Positions 38,701 to 49,065 of a DNA stretch of 64,000 bases are shown here, piece after piece (the first letter of the stretch is position 1; every line of letters begins with the position of its first letter). A program made the translations under genes and the position numbers. The DNA comes from Malurus cyaneus samueli. Lineage: Eukaryota; Chordata; Aves; Passeriformes; Maluridae. Under the pieces are notes generated by a model, which ran no database searches, was not told where the DNA came from, and worked only from the letters and a program-made list of their open reading frames with translations. The stretch is taken from NCBI GenBank assembly GCA_009741485.1, contig CM019217.1:35109157-35173156 (forward strand), written 5' to 3'.

Positions 38701-39247
38701 ACACATACAGTCATTTTCAGATTTCTCATTTTTATAGCCATCAGCAGACTATATCTTAATGGCATTCTGAAAAAGAATGATAAAGGAGTTAGAAAAGTTA
38801 GTGGCTAAAATGGATTTCCTTACCCACAAACTGTGGTATATGTGCCTCTGCATTCCAAGAGGGTGAAGAGTACAAAACAGAGCAGGAGTCAAATGTCCAT
38901 GAGATAGAAATGCCCGATGTGATATAAGAATTCATACAATAAGATGGAGTGTTGCACAGATACGTCACTTCAGCTATATAATGTAATTTAGCCTCCACAG
39001 GTTTTATTAGTGTAAACAGATTATTTTGAGTGTTAAAATATGAGTAAACTTAAACATGGGTATTTTTTCTTCCAGTTGTGAAGCTAACATAGGTGTTCAA
39101 AGCATGTCCAGGTGATACCCACATTCCACTGACCAGCTTTTCTTTAGTTTTTGCCTTACCATAATATCTCCTAATCAAAATAATTGAGATTTTCATCATC
39201 TGACCTTTTCTCTTATCACAGTTTCAACTCTAAGCACAATGAATTTT
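35769..39247. other. Non-coding AT-rich tract
   Basis: No gene or transposon is recognised. An acceptor-like TCTGTTCTAG at about 36366-36375 precedes an 86-codon open frame rich in Arg, Lys and Ser, but it matches no family I know and no donor site ends it convincingly. An A/C-rich simple tract lies at 37218-37264. Confidence 0.55.
37218..37264. repeat. A-rich (AAAC)n-like simple repeat
   Basis: A 47-base tract made of A runs separated by single or double C residues. It may be a retroposon tail or a decayed microsatellite. No element body is recognised next to it. Confidence 0.85.
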
Positions 39248-39271
39248 GGGGGAGGGTTTCATGGGGGAGGG
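39248..39271 (+). other. G-quadruplex motif
   Basis: Four G runs of 5, 3, 5 and 3 residues are separated by A, TTTCAT and A. This satisfies the usual G-quadruplex rule (runs of at least three, loops of seven or fewer). It arises from a direct duplication of GGGGGAGGGTTT. It sits in AT-rich DNA with no visible promoter or gene. Confidence 0.75.
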
Positions 39272-41645
39272 TTTATTATTTTGTTCTATTTTGCTTTGTG
39301 TTTCCTGAGCTATTAAGATAAGTGCCTAGAATGAAAAGTCACCTAGCCCCCCAAAACACTGGTCTGCTTCATCAAAATTACCTACATCACTAATTTTTAA
39401 GACAGATAAAATTGTACTATGTGCATTTGGAGTGATGTTATTTTTCACTCAGGGGCATAAAATGTATTCTCTCTCTGCTTCATTCTCTAGGTTATAGAAG
39501 GGAGAATAAGAAGGTTTTGTCAATACTAACACAGCAGTCTATTGGCTGTATTTTAATAAAATCTTTCTTTTATTTGCTAGTAAAAAGAAAAGATATCAAT
39601 GGAGAAATATAACAATAATTAGTAGAAAATCTGTTAGATTATTATTGGTGTATTTTTTGGAGGAGAATAGTCAAATCAGTGGCAAACAGTTCACATAAGT
39701 TCATGTTGAGAATGATAAAAGTGTGATCGAATAAATCAGTGCTGTATTTTAAATAGAGGTGGAACAAGGGATTTTAGATTCAGGAAGCCAGACCTACTTA
39801 TTTATATGTTATTCAGATGGTGGAAGGCTGCTAACTCAATTGCTTCCTGTCTTCCCCTCGAATCTTTCTACCCCTTTTAAATTTAAAGAAAATACCTGGA
39901 TTTCGTTCTCCAAAAGCTGAACTAGTATTCATCCTATTCTACCTTGTTATAATGAACTCGTCCATAAAATGTCAGATTTTTGAATTAAGCTCTGTAAAAC
40001 ATCGGCTGACTTTGACTTGACTTGATTGCATTTAAGTTGAACAATGTGTAGGAAAATCCCCTTTAGCTGTGTGACTTAAATCCATCAAGGGAATAGCCAG
40101 CATCAGATTCTTACAGTCACTCTGAAGGGTGGAAGGAAGAGGTCCAGATCTGTCCTTGTACTCCTATTAAAAATGTATGAATATAAATCTGGAAGGAACT
40201 GGAAACTGAACATGGAATCATTGTTCTCTTTCCAGGCTGAGATCTACAACAGGTGCAGGGATATGTTAAGACTTCTACAGAAGGAGGTTATTGTTTTATC
40301 CTGTTTTATCCTTTTATCCTTTTCTCGTTGTTAAAAAACCAAAAAAAAAACAAAACAACAGAATGTTTTCATGAGTTAGATTTAGAAACTAGCCATTGAT
40401 GCCAAAACCGAGTTGAGAATAGGCATTTTGCAAGCTTTCATGAGACTACTTTCTTAAAAAAAAAAAAAAAAAATCAAATTTTCTTCTAAATTCCCAACTT
40501 TGACTTTAGTGTACGAATTAAAATTACAACAAAGTTTAGGAGAACCTAGAAGAAAACAACAGACATTCTGAATTAACATATAATCAATATAACACATTAC
40601 ATTTATTAAAATTACAGATAAGTTTAGAAATTGCCATTTATTTGGTGATAAGCTTGTGTTGGTATCAAAAAACTGAAAAAATAATTGAGAAAGAGCAGTA
40701 AGGGGATGCTGGAGATAGAGGACACAAGTGACCAAGACCTGTGTTGGTTAAAATAGTTTTGGAAAACGTGACTACAGACAGAAACTCTGGAAACTTCAAG
40801 GTTTTTTTATGAAAGGTTATTTCCTGACAGTATTGCAAAATTGGCTTAAGCTTTTTCCTGTATGTACACTAGGTCTGCTATGTGATATTTGCTTTTTCAT
40901 TTGGATTTTTTCCAAATGCAATGTATGAATTCCACTAGTTTGCTCAGAATTAATATTTTGGTTATTTTTGTTCTGAATAGTGGTCTCCAATTTATTCTTG
41001 TTTGTCTCTATTCCTGCTTCCTTAACTAATTCAGATCTAGTACCTATTAAAACACACAAAATAAATCAAAGATTTTTTAGCTCTGATTTTTTGAATCTTA
41101 TTCTAATAACCTCTAGTTACTTTTTTAAACTACCTAACTATTTTCCTAAACCCATTAGTTGTTCTAAAGCAAGACTTTCCCTGTTTTCAAATAGTTTGAT
41201 AAAAATATGGCAGTATGAAAACGTACAATCAGATCTAGCCACACTGCCAAAACTTGAAGCACCTATTTTAAGAGTCCTAAACTTCAATATCTATTAAAGG
41301 CACCCTCTTTCTTTTGTGAGAAAGGGAATTGAGGTGCTCAAGTTACACTTATCAGTAAATTACCAGTGGTGTTAATACATATGTATAATACAAATATTTT
41401 CCTCCTCATCTCTGTTCAACCACTTTAGACATTTTAGACCTGAAATCAGTTTTTTGTACACTCCCTTTTTGTTGTATAAAATTTTTCTAAATTTTTTTCT
41501 GAATACAGTTATTTTCATTCTGTATGGGTGCATTTTATCATTGAAATAATTAACCCCATTTATTTGCCAGCAGTTAATTTTTCTACCTGCTGGATTTCCC
41601 TTGTTGCAGCAGCAATTGTTGTTAGACTCTAAACCCTGGTTTTGC
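39272..41645. other. Non-coding AT-rich tract
   Basis: No gene is recognised. Small items are three near-copies of TTTTATCC at about 40296-40323, an A run near 40457-40473, and an 8-bp stem (CATTTGGA and TCCAAATG, 5-base loop) at 40898-40918. Confidence 0.55.
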
Positions 41646-41672
41646 TGTGTAGATGTGTGTATATGCGTATGT

Positions 41673-41710
<38 letters not shown>

Positions 41711-41716
41711 ATATAT
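41646..41716. repeat. (TG)n microsatellite with TA margins
   Basis: An interrupted TG repeat of about 70 bases with a core of 14 uninterrupted TG units, passing into TATATGTATATAT. It produces a threonine/histidine repeat in a spurious minus-strand frame. It is probably polymorphic in length. Confidence 0.95.
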
Positions 41717-43037
41717 CCGCTGCATATATGACAAATGCCTGCCATATGCGACAAACTATTCATAAAAAACTAGATGGCTTTAGCACATTATCTTTATAAA
41801 TGCCTAATTACCATAGGTCTGTCCATGCCATAACTGCATCCTCATTAAAATGCTATTGCATACCTTACAGTAGCTCCTTTCTAAAAAAAATTAATTTTTA
41901 CATCATTTGAATTTTGGCCAACCAGACTTCTTGTAATCAGTTACTGTTAAATCACTGTCATTCTTTTATAAAGCCAACGTTTTTCTTATTACAAAGTTTT
42001 ACCTAAGGATTTGCAGTCACCCAGGGTGAGCTATCCATGAAATATGGCTGAGCTGAGTTAAGAGGGACAGGAGAAAATCTTGTTGAATGTCTTTTCTGAT
42101 GAACCACTGAAAGCAAACAGATGTAGGGCTTCAGTTCTAATTATAATTAAGTTCTAGTTACACTTCTGCTTTCTTGCTGTGGTCTTAGCACCTTTGATAG
42201 TCTACATACCAACCAACCTGTCATCAGTCCGCACTTGATTCTGACTAGCATGTAGAATGAATGCTCTCAATGAGCTCACTGCTTAGCTAATTCCCTGATG
42301 GGAAAAGGCCTTCTTTAAAAAAGGTTCTAAGAGAATATGCTTTCATAATCTTCAAAAGATATTTGCCTACCCATTACATGCTCCTACCTAACTTCTGGTG
42401 CTCTTGGCTCAGTCTTCATATCTGTCTGTACACTTAGCATTGCCTGAAATTTTGTAATGTCCTACTTATTTCCAACATTGTCTGTCTCTGCTGTGCTGTG
42501 ATGCCTCTGCTGCTCTCCGTGATGGCTAGGCAATGCCACTGCTGTCCTATTGAGCCTGTGGGGGTGTGCATACATGAAAGATGGTTATGGAATGCTAATT
42601 TGGTCAGCCTTAGTATTCCTAATCCTCAAGATACCAAAACTGTGTAGAATGAGGATGCAGTGAATTTACTGCAGCTGCACAATAGCTAATACCTTATCTA
42701 AAGTATTTTGAGAGACAGAAAGATTTGTGAGAACAAGTAAGTGACCCTTCAGGCATACTTTCTTGTGCTTTGCTCCTAACCTGTTACTTTGCCTATTCTG
42801 CTTAAATATTTGCACACATCCTCCAAGCCTCTTCTTTGTTGCCATAGAAGGCAGTGATTTTTAAATTTTTGGGGTGTGTTCAGAGTAATAAAAGGATAGA
42901 CGGTCTGACTGTGAAAATCAGTTCCTTACCCTTTTTTTTTGCATAAACATGATCAGTAAGGAATTGGTTCCTGTGAACTCTTACAGTTTTGCGTCCTTTG
43001 ACCAGTGTATCCCCATCGTTCGCATTATTAATTGTTT
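41717..43037. other. Non-coding tract before the GC-rich block
   Basis: I see no gene or repeat. GC content rises modestly toward the right, then jumps sharply at about 43040. Confidence 0.5.
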
Positions 43038-43885
43038 TTACTGAAGGGCAGCTCTTGAGGACTCCATGGGTGCCGGTGTCTCGGGGCTGAGCGCTGTGGG
43101 ACGGCCCGAGGCGAGAAGCCGGGAGCTGCTGAGCCTGGCCATAACAAAGGGCAGGGGAACTGTGGCGCTGCCAGGTGGGCGCTGGGACACGGGGGAGCCG
43201 AGGACTCTGGGGGACAGTGAGACTCTCGGCCCCTTGGACTGTGAAGGTTTGAAAGCCCGGGGGATGCTTTGTTCGGGGTCCCTTGTTGGGGGCAGCAGCT
43301 CGGGCTGTTCTGCGTTCCTGCGCCGGGAGTGAATGGCTTTGTGGAGCGAGAGACTGGGACTGAATTGGGAAACTTGGGATGGATCCTGTGAGAAAACCTG
43401 GTGTGACTGTGAGTGTGGGGTGTGCGGGGAATCGGGCGGGACCCCTCGGGTCACTGGAGCCGCCGTTCTAGGGGGGATCGGTCCCAGCCGTGGAAATCTC
43501 TGCTGCTGGGAGTGTCACCGAGGGAGCCTTGTGATTGCGAAGTTTCCTGAACAGCGAGCAGCACACCTTTTGTCCTTACTGCTGCATGGAAAATCACGCT
43601 GTGAAAAGCCAGTGTTCATAAGGGAGACATAGGAGTTCGGCAACTTTTTTCAAATAAAGGGAGAGAGTCCACTGGGGCTCATGCCTACAGGTTTTTTCTC
43701 TCTCGAAATTTTAGAGGCCACAGCCTCCTTTTATGCTAAACTCCCGGCCGCATGTTGCCCTTTTCCTTTCCCCATGGGCTGAGGTACTAGGAGGGTACAG
43801 CCTTCCCTAACCGCCTACCCCATACGCTCCCTTGATGCCATTCTCCCCAGATTGCATAGGAAGTTGGACTGCATCAAGATGTCCT
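43038..43885. mobile_element. GC-rich, CpG-dense block, probably LTR/retrovirus-derived
   Basis: About 450 bases (43060-43510) are strikingly GC- and CpG-rich, followed by a less GC-rich 350 bases that look like LTR sequence. On the minus strand, a TATA-like CATAAAAGG lies at 43727-43735. Below it the motif GTTGCCGAACTCC and TGTCTCCCTTATGAACACTGG-like sequence resemble avian retroviral R/U5, and the CpG-rich part would be leader or early gag with a 138-codon Pro/Ser-rich frame (43038-43454). On the + strand an AATAAA lies at 43653-43658. I find no convincing primer-binding site, terminal pair or target duplication. The main alternative is a CpG-island promoter or first exon of a cellular transcript. 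As an element it is incomplete and shows no intact viral gene. Confidence 0.45.
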
Positions 43886-43891
43886 GGTCCG

Positions 43892-43951
43892 TGTTTTTTT
43901 TGTTTTTATTTTGTTTGTTTGTTTGTTTGTTTTTTTGTTTGTTTGTTTTTT
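43892..43951. repeat. (TTTG)n simple repeat
   Basis: A T-rich tract with eight or so TTTG or longer T-G units directly right of the GC-rich block. On the minus strand this would be an A-rich (CAAA)n tail. The Phe/Cys/Val-rich frames here are artefacts. Confidence 0.9.
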
Positions 43952-45746
43952 AATCCCTATTTTTGGTTACTTATTTATTTTTCAGTCTCTTCAACACAAT
44001 TCCAAATTCGTAGAAGCACAAGCTGGGTCTAACTTGAAAAAAAAATCATCCATCAAGCAACCACACACCCTGATATTTCTCTTGTTTCTGCTGTCTGAAG
44101 GGAGTCTTTTTAGTGGATCTTGTTTTGTAACTTCAGAATGGGTATATTCAACTGATGGAAACATGTAATTACTGTCCTTAAGATAATTTATCACCAAACT
44201 ACATTTGTGACATCAGCCATTATGAGGTCTAATGCATGTAATTGGCAAATGTGTTTGCATCGCATACTTTATTCTAATTGACATCTACCATATTGCTGCT
44301 GACAGCCTTTCAGCCCAGATGAATGTTTTTTGCCAAACTACTTTGCTGAGGTAGTCACACAAGGACACATTATAGTGAAGATACAGAATAAAAACTCACT
44401 ATGGTTTGTTACTGCTCAGGTGTCTAGTCACCGGTTCTGAATAGTGAGGGTTTGACATACATCAAGTAGTTTCTTGGCAGCTTGATGATATGTCACTTCT
44501 GAGGGTTTGTACAGTACACCAAAAGAAAGCCATTGAAAGATTGAAAGGTTACTATGTGATTTGAAGCACTGAATATAATTCATGCAAGACAAAACTTTCT
44601 AAATTAAATCACTGAAGAAAAATATTTTACTTAAGGAACTATCAGACATTTTCTCTCCTGTAATAAGATCACACTTTGTCATCAGTACTCATGCACGAGG
44701 ACAATGAAAGTTAATTTTTTGAGTTAGTGAGGGCAATAAGAGGCTTTCTAAAGCCATTAAATAGTCAGTATACCTTCCACAGTGACATCCTGTCAAATCA
44801 TAAATAGTAGTCTGCCACCCTTGGTGGACTAAATCATGATGTACTGTTGCATATAGGCAAAGGTCTTCGGTAATAAAGATAAAATAACTGTAGTGTTAGT
44901 GAGATCAGGATGTTTATATTTGGTGTCTTATATAACTAATTCACCCAAAAATCTTTAGAGGAAAGGTTAGTGAAACGCAGTATTACTGTATTAAAATGGT
45001 CGTACTGTTCAGATAAAAGAAGCATATTGAAAGTGTAAATTACCTTAAATTGACACAATATAGTAAATATTAAAGCATGAAAGCTACATATCAAGCCAGT
45101 TTTTATAAATATTTGGACCTAAAAAAGTAAATGTTTTGTTACCATCATTTTCAGTACTCCTTTTTTTCTGTATATTAAGGTATAATTTCTCCTGCCAGCG
45201 TTCCTTGAAATTTCTTGCTGTACATGATAAAAATTAGCCTAAATTGTAAACTTAGATTAAAACAAAGTCTTACTTCACAATTTGAAGGTGCTATTAGTTT
45301 CAAGTGTATTTAAAATTGGTTTTTTTCCATGTTCTTCTTTGCAATTTGTAATAATCAAGAACTTAACTTTGAAAAAATAAAATTTTGTTTCATTTTAATA
45401 CATTTAGATTCAGTAGTTAAAAGCCACTGCGAGCACTGTACTTGAAATAAGTTGTCCATAGTAGATGGAGTATTCTGAATTCGTTCAGTCATACCTGGAT
45501 TTTATTAAAAATCTAAAAGGGAAAGAAAGGGCTAGAAACTTTCCTCCTGTTTTTCATAGAAGGTCTAATTTTAGAGAAACATATTTAGTTTCAGTAAGCT
45601 CTAAGAATCTACAAGTAAGTATTGCTCATATTCTTGTGAGTGTTGGGTAGCGAGCCTTTTTCACAAGTTCTCATATCACGCTTATAATAAGATATTGATT
45701 AAATTGCAATTGCTTTAACTTTCTTCATAGGCAGCATTGACTGCAT
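43952..45746. other. Non-coding AT-rich tract
   Basis: No gene or transposon is recognised in this 1.8 kb. Open frames are under 90 codons, overlap on both strands and lack domains. Confidence 0.55.
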
Positions 45747-45800
45747 CATGAAATCATAGAATCATTAAGGTTGGAAAAGAGCTCTAAGATCATGAACTCT
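45747..45800 (-). mobile_element. CR1 LINE, extreme 3' end only
   Basis: A 54-bp fragment with the CR1 3' tail in reverse (AAATCATAGAATCATTAAGG, then GGTTGGAAAAGAGCTCTAAG), including two copies of the ATTCTATG-type octamer. It is 5'-truncated almost at once. It lies about 400 bp left of the solo LTR. Confidence 0.8.
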
Positions 45801-46205
45801 TTATGGTGTCCTAACAATTTACAACATACACACCGTTTAAAAATTATTCTGTGTAATAGTATTCATGTGTGAGGCTTCCAGAGAGCACATATAACGCATG
45901 AAGAATTCAGAGAGTGCGACATTTAGCTGTGCAGCAGAAAAGACTTATGACTAGATTCCTCATAAATAAAGTATTTGATATTTTCCAGCAGCAAGCTTAC
46001 TTTTCACCTTAAGATGACAATTTTTTTCAAGTTCATGCTTCTTCACAGCATTTTCTCGTAGATCTTACTGGAAGTGAGATTCATATTTTTACGATAGTAA
46101 TTGGACATAATTTTTCTAGAGATGCCATGTTTTTTATTACACACATTATACAAAATGAAATAATGTCTTTCAAGTTTTAAAAGGGAAAAATGCTAGCAAC
46201 AATAA

Positions 46206-46210
46206 ATACC
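46206..46210. repeat. Target-site duplication, left copy (ATACC)
   Basis: ATACC directly precedes the TGTC end of the LTR and is repeated exactly at 46994-46998, directly after its GACA end. Confidence 0.88.
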
Positions 46211-46993
46211 TGTCTTGGTTTGAGACAATGTTTTCAGAGAAAAAATTACAGGGTAAATGTTTCCTCTGAAATGAAAAATTTGATAATTTTTTCCTACCAA
46301 TATGAAATAGATGTTCGGGCAAAAGTGAACAGAAAAAAATATTTAAAAAAAAATGTTTATTAACAAAATACAGTACCCACAGGACACAGATATAGAGTAA
46401 CTGTTAGATATTTAAAAGTCCAGGAACACCCGATGCCCCCACAGCCGCTCAGCCATGTGGTGTGGAGAAAATGGCAGCTTCGGTCCCTGGGAAAAAAAGA
46501 AAGAAAAAGAAAAAAAAAACCCATGTGGCTGCTCCCACAACAGTGGCAAAAACCTGTATTATAGTCCTTTCTTCACTGTGGATGAAACAGAGGGCTCAGT
46601 GTGTTTTTCTGTTGCTGGCTTGGCTTCTTCCAGGGTCCGGGACGAGACAGAGTGGCTTGTCCCCACCGGCTGCCAAATTGCTCCCGAAGCAGAATCAAAG
46701 CAGCCACAGATGGGATCTGTCCAGGGAAAAGCTATTTGCCCAGGCTACGAAACCTGAGCTAGCTAAACGACCACAATGTAACTCCGCAGCAGGCAGCTAG
46801 CAAGGACCTTCAGCAGTGCCGAGCTGAGCTGCAAAAGCCAACAAGCTGAGCTCCAAAAGCCCCAGCTTTTAGACTGCCCGCACCGCTCTTGCCCCTTCTT
46901 CTGGGTTGCATTTAGAGGCGCAGACACCATTTGGGCATTACAAGCCGACGGCATATAGGAATACAGGATTGGCACAAAAATCAACCCCAGACA
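46211..46993 (-). mobile_element. Solo LTR of an endogenous retrovirus, 783 bp
   Basis: The element starts TGTCTTGGTTTGAG, ends AACCCCAGACA and is flanked on both sides by the same 5-bp ATACC. Its imperfect inverted ends (TGTCTTGGTT against TGTCTGGGGTT) and TG...CA termini are standard LTR marks. A 5-bp duplication is usual for several avian ERV classes, including ERVL. No internal viral genes are present, so this is a solo LTR left by recombination between two LTRs. Minus orientation is inferred from a TATA-like CTATAATAC near the middle and an AATAAA (46356-46361, minus) about 145 bases before the 3' end. It contains an A-rich segment at 46494-46520. The 100- and 112-codon + strand frames inside it are not genes. 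Confidence 0.88.
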
Positions 46994-46998
46994 ATACC
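46994..46998. repeat. Target-site duplication, right copy (ATACC)
   Basis: An exact copy of 46206-46210. The perfect match points to an insertion that has not yet lost its duplication by mutation. Confidence 0.88.
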
Positions 46999-47429
46999 AC
47001 TTTATGAAACTCTGAAAATGTGTTGCATACGTTATAAATGATACATCTTAATGAAATGTGTCTGAAGATTGTCTTAATTATCTGTATGGAAATTATTATA
47101 AAATTGTAGGAAATCACCAAAGGTAGGTATTTCTCAGAAATCTAAGCAAATTTAATTTTTTTAGCATTTTGCTAAAATATATAGCAACTATTCTCAAATT
47201 TTAAGTGACACACTTTCTCATATTTGAAATCTGCTTTTTGGATAACCTGATCCATAACCTTCTGGTGTCCATTTCAGATAACCATACCTATTTGCAAAGG
47301 AATTTAGCTTCCTATAGGTTTTAAGTACATAATAGCCATAGTATACAATTTATTCTTTAACATTTTTCAGATTTTCAAAAACACTCGGAATAAACACTCA
47401 CCTTAATTTTAGGTTTTATCACAGAGTTG
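46999..47429. other. Non-coding spacer between LTR and CR1
   Basis: AT-rich sequence with no recognised feature. Confidence 0.5.
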
Positions 47430-49065
47430 TTGTTTAGGATACAAAGGCCATTCAGAGGCCAGATATCTAGTCCAACATTTTAGTCAAAGTAGGTACTAAT
47501 GATATCAGGATGGCTAAGGGACTGAACAGTCTTTAAATGGGTTCCACCTGTTCTCTGGGTAACCTGTTGCTTTTTTAAACTACCATCATGGTAATTACAC
47601 CCACACTACCCCCATCCACGAACATCTGATAGAAATATCTCATGATTTTCATTTGTGTCTATTACTTTTGTCCTATTGCTGAGCACCTCTGAAGGGAGTC
47701 TAGAGGCATCTTCTCTTGCCTTTCAGTGAAGTTGTTGTATATTGTGATAAGGTCTTCCCTTGACTTTCTCATGTTTGTATTGAACAGGCCCAGTTCTCTT
47801 ACCCTCGTACCCAAGGTACACCATGTTTTCCAGGACCCTGAGTATCCTTTTGGCTTTTTACTGGAGTCACTCAGTATGTTGAGTGCTAGTGGCCCAAAAC
47901 TGGGCATAGTACTCCAGATATGTCTTAAAAGTGCTAAGCAGAGGGAAAGGATCACTTTTCTGAGTATTCATTTCCTATAAGTTTTAATAATGTTAGGATG
48001 CAGTCAGCCTGCTCTTCATGGGCACACCTGCTGGTTCATATTCATCTTCTCCACCAGGACTTGTCCCCTCAGCCCTTCTTTGCACAGTTGCTTGCCAGGC
48101 AAGTTGTTCCCTCAGCCTCCTTCTTGCCTTGCCACACAGGATGTTTCCATCCCACATGGAAGACCTTGTACATGCTCTTGTTGAGAGAGCTTCTGCTGAG
48201 CTTCTGGTAGCCCATTTTTCTGGCCTGTTCAAGTTTTTCTAGCTTGTTCTGCTATCCAATGTGCCCTCCAATTCAGTGCCATCCTTTCATCCAGATTGTT
48301 AATGAAGACACTAAACTACTGGCTGCCAGCTGGATTTGCTGATCACAACTCTCTGAGTTTTTGCAGTCAGACTAATTTTCTGTTCACTTTAGAATCCACT
48401 TGTCCAGCTTGTTTCTCATCAGTTTTGTCATAAGGAGACAATTAGAGACTGTGCCAAAGGCCTGGCTAAAATGAAGATGCACAGCATGCGCTGCCTGGCA
48501 CAGCTGCCAGTCACCTCACTGCAGAGGGCACTGAGGTTGGTCAGGTGTGATCTGCTCAGGCAAGAAATTACTTGTACAAATACCTGCTCTGAATATTTTC
48601 CAGGGACAGAGTTAAGGCTGACCAGCCTGTAGTTCCTTGGATCTGGCTTTTTGCTTGTTTTAATAAGGAGCATGACAGCAGCTGCCTTCAAGTCATCAGA
48701 AACATTTCAAAAGGGCAGTCAGCAGTCTCACAGAGATACCTGCCAGCTCCATGAACACTTCTGGGGATGCTGTGCACCAGGGCCATGAACTTACATAAGT
48801 CTAAGTGGGATCAGTAAGTGATCCACTCCTCTTTCCTCTCCTGCAGGTGCTGCTTCATGTCCGGAGAATCTCTTAAGGAGCTTAGGGACGCTGGAGGCTT
48901 AAGGAGAAGCTTTACCAGTGGAAAAAAGGCATGGAGTGCTGCTGCTCTCTGTACATGGCTTGTCACAAGACCTGCTGTCCCAAAGGGCAGTGGCAGTAAG
49001 CTCCTGGTGCCACCTCCCTGCTCCTGGTGAGGAGCTGCTCCCAAGGCTTTTCAGAGATTGTAAAG
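47430..49065 (-). mobile_element. Long degraded CR1 LINE fragment
   Basis: About 1.6 kb of CR1 on the minus strand. The left end has old-type 3' sequence (CTAGTCCAACATTTTAGTCA; TTCTCTGGGTAACCTGTTGC). The middle follows the CR1 order: GAACAGGCCCAGTTCTCTTA, a segment equivalent to the polymerase C-terminus, then the palm and fingers. The right part reaches upstream coding sequence near 48800-49065, where similarity is weaker and the boundary uncertain. Many small indels and substitutions make it the most decayed CR1 here, and its subfamily differs from those at 25.2 and 34.9 kb. It is inactive. Confidence 0.82.
48428..48691 (-). pseudogene. CR1 reverse transcriptase, fingers-region remnant
   Basis: An 87-codon minus-strand frame includes DPRNYRLVSLNSVPGK, matching the conserved fingers motif of CR1 polymerase (usual form NYRPVSLTSVPGK). 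Downstream the match breaks up at about residue 45, and the rest is noise. It is a remnant within the larger CR1 fragment. The catalytic box is not in this frame. Confidence 0.8.

Noticed and set aside
41372..41734. 120-codon minus-strand frame with a Thr/His repeat
   Set aside because: The repeat is the (TG)n microsatellite read in reverse; the remainder has no recognised similarity.
46455..46800. Two overlapping + strand frames of 100 and 112 codons
   Set aside because: Both lie wholly inside the solo LTR, and their lysine run comes from its A-rich segment.
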